DNA from: Burkholderiaceae bacterium
GTDB taxonomy: Bacteria > Pseudomonadota > Gammaproteobacteria > Burkholderiales > Burkholderiaceae_C
NCBI GenBank assembly: GCA_017999135.1
Contig: JAGOBT010000232.1
Span: 1-5,801 of the forward strand
DNA: 5,801 nt
Direction: 5' to 3'
The notes under the pieces are model-generated. The model saw only the letters and a program-made list of their open reading frames with translations, did not search any database and was not told where the DNA came from. Below, one piece after another: positions 1 through 5,801 of this stretch (position 1 is its first letter; each line of letters starts with the position of its first letter). Both the position numbers and the translations under genes were made by a program.

Positions 1-843
1 CGCGCTGGGCGGCTACGGCATGGGCATGTACCTGATGCGCCAGATCGGGCTGGACGGCAATTACAAGAGCCCGCTGCCCGACTTCATGGTGTTCCTGAAC
101 TGGAAGGAACTGCCGTGGACCTGGGCGGTGAGCGACAGCTTCATCGCGCAGATGCTGCTCGTCGTCCTGGTGCCGGGCCTGCTGGCCTTCGTCTTCGGCT
201 GGTTCGCCTTCCGCTCGCGCATCAAGGGGGTGTACTTCTCGATCATCACCCAGGCGATGACCTTCGCCGCGATGCTGCTGTTCTTCCGCAACGAGACCGG
301 CTTCGGCGGCAACAACGGCTTCACCGACTTCAAGCGCATCCTCGACCTGCCCATCGCCACGCCGGGCATGCGCATCACGCTGTTCGTGATCACCGGTTGC
401 ACGCTGGTGGGCTTCTACCTGCTGGCGCGCGCCATCGTCAACAGCAAGTACGGCCGGGTGCTGCAGGCCATCCGCGATGCGGAGACGCGGGTGATGTTCA
501 CCGGCTACAACCCGCTGGCCTACAAGCTGAGCATCTGGACGCTGAGCGCGGTGATGTGCGCCATCGCCGGCGCGCTGTATGTGCCGCAGGTGGGCATCAT
601 CAACCCCAGCGAGATGAGCCCGGCGGCCAGCATCGAGATCGCCATCTGGGCGGCGGTGGGCGGCCGCGCCACGCTGATCGGCCCGATCGTCGGCGCCTTC
701 TTCGTCAACGGCGCCAAGAGCTGGTTCACCGTGGCCTTCCCCGAGTTCTGGCTGTACTTCCTGGGCGCGCTGTTCATCGCCGTCACCCTGTTCCTGCCGC
801 ACGGCATCGTGGGCCTGTTCCGCAAGGCCGCCGAGAAGAAATC

Positions 844-847
<4 letters not shown>
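1..847 (+). CDS. urtC: Urea ABC transporter permease UrtC (5' end outside window)
   Basis: This is the C-terminal 281 residues of a LivM-type inner-membrane permease; the first full codon is at base 2. With UrtB it should form the membrane channel of the high-affinity urea importer UrtABCDE. About six hydrophobic segments are visible, encoded roughly at 143-211, 233-289, 371-436, 521-589, 632-709 and 743-805. The conserved GGNNGFTDF stretch is at about 305-331. A cytoplasmic loop that should contact the ATPases (LQAIRDAETRVMFTGYNPLA) is at about 461-520. UrtC is usually near 370-390 residues, so roughly 100 are missing upstream. The in-frame ATG at 20 is internal, because the reading frame is open and conserved-looking before it (ALGGYG). 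The TGA stop overlaps the urtD start in an ATGA, which indicates translational coupling. The assignment as UrtC rather than a generic branched-chain amino acid permease rests on recalled sequence similarity and on the UrtD/UrtE neighbours. Confidence 0.93.
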
Positions 848-1731
<884 letters not shown>

Positions 1732-1753
1732 GCGACACGACCAGCGACCAACG

Positions 1754-2458
1754 ATGCTGAAGGTCGACGGCCTGAACCAGTACTACGGCGGCAGCCACAT
1801 CCTGCGCAACGTCGGCTTCGAGGCGAAGCAGGGCGAGGTGACGGTGGTGCTGGGCCGCAACGGCGTGGGAAAGACCACGCTGCTCAAGAGCCTGATGGGC
1901 GTGGTGCCGGTCAAGACCGGGTCCATGGTGCTGGCCGGCACCGACATCACCCATGCCACGCCCTATGACCGGGTGCGCCTGGGCGTGGGCTATGTGCCCC
2001 AGGGCCGCGAGATCTTCAGCCGCCTGACAGTGGAAGACAACCTGAAGATGGGCCTGGCGGTCAAACCGGGCGGCACGCCGCTGCCGGCGCAGCTGTTCGA
2101 GCTGTTCCCCATCCTGCAGCAGTTCCTGCACCGGCGCGGCGGAGACCTGTCGGGCGGCCAGCAGCAGCAGTTGGCCATCGCCCGGGCGCTGGCTGCGGGC
2201 CCGCGCCTGCTGATCCTGGACGAACCCACCGAAGGCATCCAGCCCAGCATCATCAAGGACATCGGCCGCGTCATCCGCCGCCTGGCCGACGAAGGCCTGA
2301 ACGGCCAGCGCATGGCCGTGATCCTGGTGGAGCAGTACTACGACTTCGCGGCCGAACTGGCCGACCAGTACCTGGTGATGGAGCGCGGCGAGGTCATCGC
2401 CCGTGGCCGCGGCGCCGACATGGAAGCCGACCAGGTGCGCGACCGCGTGGCGATCTGA
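1754..2458 (+). CDS. urtE: Urea ABC transporter ATP-binding protein UrtE
   Basis: This is the second ATPase subunit of the urea importer, 234 residues from ATG 1754, and is LivF-like. Motifs are Walker A GRNGVGKTT (residues 34-42), Q-loop Gln83 in VPQGREIF, signature LSGGQ (132-136) followed by QQQ, and Walker B LLILDEP (152-158) with Glu157. Gln194 (VEQYYDF) sits where the H-loop histidine would be; glutamine there is usual for LivF/UrtE. The opening MLKVDGLNQYYGGSHIL matches the usual UrtE N-terminus, which favours ATG 1754 and gives the typical length of about 230 residues. However, 1754 has no clear Shine-Dalgarno. An in-frame TTG at 1721, 5 bases after GGAGGT, would add 11 residues (245 in all). 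Either start lies within or just past the urtD end, so translation is probably coupled. The stop codon lies inside a dyad (2451-2484). Confidence 0.94.
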   Translation: MLKVDGLNQYYGGSHILRNVGFEAKQGEVTVVLGRNGVGKTTLLKSLMGVVPVKTGSMVLAGTDITHATPYDRVRLGVGYVPQGREIFSRLTVEDNLKMGLAVKPGGTPLPAQLFELFPILQQFLHRRGGDLSGGQQQQLAIARALAAGPRLLILDEPTEGIQPSIIKDIGRVIRRLADEGLNGQRMAVILVEQYYDFAAELADQYLVMERGEVIARGRGADMEADQVRDRVAI

Positions 2459-2484
2459 CCGCCGTTACCCGGGCGGTCTGATCG
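2451..2484 (+). terminator. Dyad overlapping the urtE stop; possible operon terminator
   Basis: This is an imperfect 34-base inverted repeat. CGATC (2451-2455) pairs with GATCG (2480-2484), a T/T mismatch follows (2456/2479), then GACCGCC (2457-2463) pairs with GGCGGTC (2472-2478) around an 8-base loop. That gives 12 paired positions, 8 of them G-C. It spans the urtE stop codon. No T-run follows, so it is not a textbook intrinsic terminator. It could instead be an mRNA-stabilising 3' hairpin or a protein-binding dyad upstream of the next gene. Confidence 0.45.
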
Positions 2485-2492
2485 GCGTTGAT

Positions 2493-2516
2493 CCGTTCGG
2501 GTTTCTCCCGCAACGG
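2493..2516 (+). other. Second hairpin in the urtE downstream gap
   Basis: CCGTTCGGG (2493-2501) pairs with CCCG (2507-2510) and AACGG (2512-2516), leaving C2511 bulged and a five-base loop TTTCT (2502-2506). It sits 8 bases after the first dyad and is not followed by a T-run. The pair may act together as a transcription end or RNA-stability element; the function is inferred only from position. Confidence 0.35.
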
Positions 2517-2530
2517 GCCCTGACACGCGC

Positions 2531-2547
2531 TTGACACAGCGCCTGCA
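2531..2547 (+). promoter_or_regulatory. Sigma-54-like -24/-12 element before the PEP-CTERM gene
   Basis: T-TGACAC (2531-2537), five bases, then CTGCA (2543-2547) resembles the sigma-54 consensus TGGCAC-N5-TTGCA with correct spacing and two mismatches: A for the second G of the -24 GG, and C for the first T of the -12 block. The predicted transcription start would be near 2557-2559, giving a leader of about 50 bases. PEP-CTERM genes in several betaproteobacteria are known to depend on RpoN with the PrsK/PrsR regulators, which fits. The same bases contain a perfect sigma-70 -35 hexamer TTGACA (2531-2536), but 16-18 bases downstream there is only GC-rich sequence and no -10 box. Confidence is limited by the lost -24 G. 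Confidence 0.4.
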
Positions 2548-2594
2548 GAGACTGCACCGACCGCCGCACACCGTGGCGCGAAGTCCAACCATCT

Positions 2595-2600
2595 GGAGGA
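2595..2600 (+). promoter_or_regulatory. Shine-Dalgarno of the PEP-CTERM gene
   Basis: GGAGGA lies six bases before ATG 2607 and fixes the start of the secreted protein. It is the best-formed ribosome binding site in the window, as expected for a gene with its own leader rather than a coupled one. Confidence 0.8.
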
Positions 2601-2606
2601 ATCACC

Positions 2607-4034
2607 ATGTTCAAGACCCTTCCCATCGCCGCGGCGGTGGCGCTGCTCGGCATCGGCGGCCAGGCTGTCGCCCAGACCAGCCTGTTTTCCACCTACACGC
2701 CCGGCGCAACCAGCGTGGCGCCGCTGCCGGCCAACAGCCCCCTGGAGATGACCGCGCCGTTCGTGCTGTCGTCGCCCAACTTCGTGCAGACGGTGATCGC
2801 CAACCGTGCCAACCAGAACGCCCTGGTGCCGGGGTCCAATTCGGGCAATTGGGACATGATCGATACCAACCGCACCGGCCCCGACGCCGGCCGCTACCTG
2901 TTCATGCCCTTCGAGACCGGCACCGGCGGCGTGATGCGCGTCGACCTGTGGGACAACAACAACAACACCCGCGCCGTCACCATCGTGGCACCGGGCACGC
3001 AGGGCTTCGTGGCGGGCGATGCCTCGCGCTGGACGCCCTGGGGCACCTACCTGACGGCCGAAGAGTCGTGGAGCGACCCCAACCAGGTGGCCAGCAGCAA
3101 GGGCCGACTGTTCGAGGTCACCAACCCCACCACGGCCGGTGCCAACGGCGCCAACTTCGTGCACCGCAAGATCGGCCCGGCCGACATCCGTGTGTCGCAT
3201 GAAGGCCTGGCGTTCGACAAGAACAACAACTTCTATTTCATCGACGAGCGCGACAACAGCCACATCTTCAAGTTCACCTCGGTGAACCCGAACGCCACCA
3301 ATGGCGCCGACTTCTTCGGCGCCGGCCAGACGTCGGTGCTGCGCGTGGGCAACGGCATGACCGAGGAGGCCACCGGCGCCTACAGCTGGATTGCGCTGAC
3401 CAGCGCCACCGGCGCCGCGCTGCCGAACACCATCGTCAAGACCGATGGCAACGGCATGCCCATCCTGGACGGCCGCGCAACGCCGAACGTGGTGGACTTC
3501 GTCGGCACCAATTTCGACCGTCCCGAGGATCTGGAGATCCAGACCCTGGCCAATGGCGAGCAACGCCTGTATGTGGCCACCACCACGAACGACAAGGTGT
3601 TCTCGCTGGACCTGGCCAACAACGAGATCAAGCTGTTCGCCAGCCAGGACTCGATCAACGCGGCCACGGGCATGGCGGTTGGTTCGGCCTTCAACAGTCC
3701 CGACAACCTGGCCATTGACGCCGACGGCAACATCTACGTGATCGAAGACCAAGGCGGCGGCAACGCCAACATCTGGTTCGCGAAGGACACCGACCGCGAC
3801 GGTGTGGCCGAGACCGTGGGTGTGTGGGCCACATTGGCCACCGCCGGTGCAGAGCCGACCGGCCTGTACTTCGACATCAACAACCCGAACGTGGCCTTCG
3901 TGAATGTGCAGCACCCCAGCAGCGGCAACGATGCCCTGGTGCGCATCTCGGCCGTGCCCGAGCCGCAGACCTACGCGATGATGCTGGCCGGCCTGCTGGG
4001 CGTGGGCTTCCTGGCCCGCCGCCGCAAGGGCTGA
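2607..4034 (+). CDS. PEP-CTERM surface protein with PhoX/DUF839-like propeller
   Basis: This is a 475-residue exported protein. Residues 1-22 are a signal peptide (MFK, hydrophobic core 5-18, AVA before Gln23). The body resembles the PhoX/DUF839 phosphatase family, a six-bladed beta-propeller: PWGTYLTAEESW (144-155), GRLFEV (166-171), HEGLAFD (198-204), FIDERDNSHIFKF (211-223), RPEDLEI (305-311), LYVATTTNDKV (321-331), SPDNLAID (364-371) and VIEDQ (378-382). DTDRDG (394-399) fits the calcium-binding DxDxDG pattern. The tail is a standard PEP-CTERM: VPEP (450-453), a membrane segment (456-470) and RRRK (471-474). An exosortase such as EpsH/XrtA elsewhere in the genome should process it during export to the surface or exopolysaccharide matrix. 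There is no cysteine in the protein; PhoX enzymes normally have one in the TCEE motif, here TAEE. Phosphatase activity is therefore uncertain, and a non-enzymatic propeller is possible. It appears to be a single-gene unit, with its own leader and hairpins on both sides. The PEP-CTERM call is firm; the PhoX-like call is moderately sure. Confidence 0.9.
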   Translation: MFKTLPIAAAVALLGIGGQAVAQTSLFSTYTPGATSVAPLPANSPLEMTAPFVLSSPNFVQTVIANRANQNALVPGSNSGNWDMIDTNRTGPDAGRYLFMPFETGTGGVMRVDLWDNNNNTRAVTIVAPGTQGFVAGDASRWTPWGTYLTAEESWSDPNQVASSKGRLFEVTNPTTAGANGANFVHRKIGPADIRVSHEGLAFDKNNNFYFIDERDNSHIFKFTSVNPNATNGADFFGAGQTSVLRVGNGMTEEATGAYSWIALTSATGAALPNTIVKTDGNGMPILDGRATPNVVDFVGTNFDRPEDLEIQTLANGEQRLYVATTTNDKVFSLDLANNEIKLFASQDSINAATGMAVGSAFNSPDNLAIDADGNIYVIEDQGGGNANIWFAKDTDRDGVAETVGVWATLATAGAEPTGLYFDINNPNVAFVNVQHPSSGNDALVRISAVPEPQTYAMMLAGLLGVGFLARRRKG

Positions 4035-4040
4035 TCCGGC

Positions 4041-4060
4041 TGCGGGCCGACTGGCCCGCA
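4041..4060 (+). terminator. Hairpin after the PEP-CTERM gene
   Basis: A perfect 8-bp inverted repeat, TGCGGGCC (4041-4048) and GGCCCGCA (4053-4060), has a GACT loop and begins six bases after the stop codon. It is followed by ACGCCTAGACTC, without a T-run, so it is a GC-type candidate terminator or 3' stabilising hairpin. It fills much of the 44-base gap before the flavoprotein gene and probably reduces read-through. Confidence 0.5.
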
Positions 4061-4078
4061 ACGCCTAGACTCGGCGGC

Positions 4079-5404
4079 ATGCCACCCGAACCTGCCGCCA
4101 TTGCCGATCCCCAAGCCTCCCTGAAGCCGGCGCTGCATGTGGCCGTCATCGGCGGCGGCCCGGCCGGTCTGATGGCGGCCGAGGTGCTGCTGCAGGGTGG
4201 TGCACAGGTCGACCTGTACGACGCCAAGCCGTCGGTGGGCCGCAAGTTTCTGCTGGCCGGCAAGGGTGGCCTGAACCTGACCCACAGTGAGCCGCTGGAC
4301 GCGTTCATCACCCGCTATGCCGAACGGGCTGCCCAGGTGGCGCCGTGGTTGCACATGCTGCCGCCGCAGGCGCTGCGCGACTGGGCCGCCGGCCTGGGCA
4401 TTGCCACCTTCGTCGGCAGTTCTGGCCGGGTGTTTCCGGCCGAGATGAAGGCGGCACCCCTGCTGCGGGCCTGGCTGCACCGGTTGCGCGCAGCCGGGCT
4501 GCGCCTGCACATGCGCCACCGCTGGCTGGGCTGGCAGCCGGGTGATGCGCCCACGCTGCTGCGCTTTGATGCGCCCGCTGGCGCGCAGCAGTTGCAGGCC
4601 GATGCGGTGCTGCTGGCCCTGGGCGGCGCCAGCTGGGCCCGCCTGGGCAGCGATGGCGCCTGGGTGCCCCATCTGGCCAGCCGCGGCGTGGACGTGGCAC
4701 CGCTGCAGCCCGCCAACTGCGGCTTCGATGTCGGCTGGAGCCCCTACTTCGCCCAGCGCTTTGCCGGTGCACCGATGAAGTCGGTGCGGCTGCACTTCAG
4801 CGACGGCCACGGGCCTGCATTCGACCGGCCGGGTGAATTCGTCATCACCGCCACCGGCATCGAAGGCAGCCTGGTGTACGCCGCATCGGCCCGGCTGCGC
4901 GATGCCATCGCCCGCACCGGCCAGGCCACGCTGCAGCTGGACCTGCTGCCCGGCCGCGGCGTGGCGCAGCTGGCGGCGGCGCTGGCCAAGGGGCGCGGCG
5001 CGCGCAGCCTGCCCAACCACCTGAAGGAGCACGCCGGGCTGGACGGCGTGAAGGCCGCGCTGCTGCGCGAGCAGCTCAGCGCCGAGCAGCTGGCCACCTT
5101 GGTGGCCACCGCGCCGCAGGATCTGGCGCAGCGGCTCAAGGCCTGGCCGATCACCGTGGTGGCGCCGCGCCCCATCGACGAAGCCATCAGCACCGCGGGC
5201 GGCGTGCGCTTCGACGCACTGGACGCACATGGCATGCTGCGCGCGCTGCCCGGCGTGTGGGTGGCCGGCGAGATGGTCGACTGGGAGGCGCCCACCGGCG
5301 GCTACCTGCTCACCGCCTGCTGCGCCAGCGGCGTGGCTGCCGCGCGCGGCGTGCTGGCCTGGCAAGCTGCCGGCCGTCCGGCCGCATCCCTTTCCAACAC
5401 ATGA
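4079..5404 (+). CDS. TIGR03862 / HI0933-like FAD-dependent flavoprotein
   Basis: This is a 441-residue predicted cytoplasmic flavoprotein. The N-terminal dinucleotide-binding fold starts at residue 20 with VAVIGGGPAGLMAAE, holding the GxGxxG motif at 25-30 and acidic Asp48 at the end of the second strand. The family hallmark GRKFLLAGKGGLNLTHSEP is at 54-72. ALGGASW (180-186) lies in the second FAD-contact region. The C-terminal FAD-binding block runs from STAGGVRFDALD (371-382) through VAGEMVDWEAPTGGYLLTAC (395-414). This combination is typical of the TIGR03862 (PP_4765-type) group of HI0933-like proteins, whose substrate is unknown to me. ATG 4079 was chosen because it begins about 20 residues before the FAD fold; the frame is open upstream only through the end of the PEP-CTERM gene. 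No strong Shine-Dalgarno is visible (CGGCGG is weak). The stop overlaps the next gene's ATG in an ATGA, so the two are probably co-translated. The family is well supported; the reaction is not assigned. Confidence 0.92.
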   Translation: MPPEPAAIADPQASLKPALHVAVIGGGPAGLMAAEVLLQGGAQVDLYDAKPSVGRKFLLAGKGGLNLTHSEPLDAFITRYAERAAQVAPWLHMLPPQALRDWAAGLGIATFVGSSGRVFPAEMKAAPLLRAWLHRLRAAGLRLHMRHRWLGWQPGDAPTLLRFDAPAGAQQLQADAVLLALGGASWARLGSDGAWVPHLASRGVDVAPLQPANCGFDVGWSPYFAQRFAGAPMKSVRLHFSDGHGPAFDRPGEFVITATGIEGSLVYAASARLRDAIARTGQATLQLDLLPGRGVAQLAAALAKGRGARSLPNHLKEHAGLDGVKAALLREQLSAEQLATLVATAPQDLAQRLKAWPITVVAPRPIDEAISTAGGVRFDALDAHGMLRALPGVWVAGEMVDWEAPTGGYLLTACCASGVAAARGVLAWQAAGRPAASLSNT

Positions 5405-5801
5405 AAGACGCGTCCATGCTGGTTGTGCACCATCTCAACAATTCCCGCTCGCAGCGGGTGCTGTGGCTGCTGGAGGAACTGGGCGTTCCCTACAAGATCC
5501 AGCACCACCAGCGTGACGCCAAGACCATGCTGGCGCCGAAGGACCTGCTGGCCGTGCACCCGCTCGGCAAGAGCCCGGTGGTGGTGGACGGCGGCACCAC
5601 GGTGGCCGAGACCGGCGCCATTGTCGAGTACATCCTCGACCAGTACGGCCAAGGCAGGCTGCGGCCTGAGGCGGGCACGCCCGAGCACCTGCGCTACCGC
5701 TACTGGCTGCACTTTGCCGAAGGCTCGGCCATGCCGCCGCTGCTGTTCAAGCTGGTGTTCGACGAGGTGCAGAAGGCGCCGATGCCGTTCTTCATCAAGC
5801 C
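5401..5801 (+). CDS. Glutathione S-transferase, N-terminal part (3' end outside window)
   Basis: These are the first 133 codons of a cytosolic glutathione S-transferase that continues past the window. The N-terminal thioredoxin-fold domain is clear: VVHHLNNSRSQRVLWLLEEL (residues 8-27) with a serine-bearing NNSRSQR turn where the catalytic residue would lie, HPLGKSPVVVD with the glutathione-binding cis-proline (59-69), and AETGAIVEYILDQYG (75-89), matching the glutamate-plus-hydroxyl glutathione-contact motif. The helical C-terminal domain has begun (YWLHFAEGSAMPPLL). No beta-class cysteine is seen at the active-site position. ATG 5401 overlaps the flavoprotein stop (ATGA). ATG 5416 gives MLVVHHLNNS, the more usual N-terminus of the family, so the true start may be 15 bases later; neither has a strong Shine-Dalgarno. 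Co-transcription with the flavoprotein suggests a shared redox or detoxification setting, but the substrate is unknown. Confidence 0.92.
   Translation, partial: MKDASMLVVHHLNNSRSQRVLWLLEELGVPYKIQHHQRDAKTMLAPKDLLAVHPLGKSPVVVDGGTTVAETGAIVEYILDQYGQGRLRPEAGTPEHLRYRYWLHFAEGSAMPPLLFKLVFDEVQKAPMPFFIK

Noticed and set aside
115..843. Upstream in-frame extension of the urtD frame
   Set aside because: The translation is Arg/His/Gly-rich and lies within urtC in another frame; the ABC protein is complete from ATG 844.
2159..2170. (CAG)4 tandem repeat in urtE
   Set aside because: It encodes the QQQQ after the LSGG signature, which is family-conserved, so it is a coding constraint rather than a repeat element.
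2527..2542. GCGCT / AGCGC short inverted repeat around TGACAC
   Set aside because: Five-base arms are expected often by chance in GC-rich DNA; it overlaps the promoter candidate but cannot be claimed as an operator.
2952..2966. AAC-repeat run coding four asparagines in the PEP-CTERM protein
   Set aside because: Short, and in keeping with the Asn-rich composition of the protein; not evidence of an unstable repeat tract.
2986..2999. TGGCAC-N5-ACG, a partial sigma-54-like match
   Set aside because: It lies inside the PEP-CTERM coding region, the -12 half is poor, and no gene starts downstream.
2394..4061. A 555-codon open frame on the minus strand, antisense to the PEP-CTERM gene
   Set aside because: It is rich in His, Val, Gly and Arg with no recognisable domain, and mirrors the codon pattern of the real gene. 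Long antisense frames are common in GC-rich DNA, and the + strand gene has a signal peptide, known motifs and a Shine-Dalgarno.
3971..5365. A 464-codon minus-strand frame opposite the flavoprotein
   Set aside because: Low-complexity His/Gln/Ala/Arg composition without motifs; the + strand product is a clear FAD protein.

Overview
The window is GC-rich, densely coded and read entirely on the + strand. It fits a betaproteobacterium of the order Burkholderiales, probably the Rubrivivax/Leptothrix/Ideonella/Aquabacterium-type assemblage. This placement is an inference from base composition, the style of the urea transporter proteins, a PEP-CTERM/exosortase-type surface protein and the flavoprotein/glutathione transferase pair. 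No marker gene fixes it.

Bases 1-2458 are the 3' part of a urea ABC transporter operon. It holds urtC (membrane permease, 5' end outside the window), urtD and urtE (the two ATPase subunits). urtC and urtD overlap by an ATGA junction. urtE starts inside or just after the end of urtD, and its start codon is ambiguous. The operon appears to end in a strong dyad overlapping the urtE stop. No urease genes follow within the window.

Bases 2459-2606 are a 148-base non-coding region. It contains two inverted repeats, a sigma-54-like -24/-12 element (the same bases also contain a TTGACA) and a good Shine-Dalgarno sequence. They precede a 475-residue secreted protein with a signal peptide, a PhoX/DUF839-like beta-propeller body and a C-terminal PEP-CTERM sorting tail. 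This protein contains no cysteine at all, although PhoX-type phosphatases normally use one to bind iron. An 8-bp perfect hairpin follows it.

Bases 4079-5801 hold a FAD-dependent oxidoreductase of the TIGR03862 / HI0933-like family and, joined by an ATGA overlap, the N-terminal part of a glutathione S-transferase that runs off the end.

The layout is therefore urea uptake operon end, then an apparently independent surface-protein gene, then the start of a redox operon. The best candidates for something unusual are the cysteine-free PhoX-like PEP-CTERM protein with its sigma-54-like promoter, and the urtD/urtE junction with an out-of-frame 10-codon minigene. I see no mobile element, CRISPR array, tRNA or rRNA.
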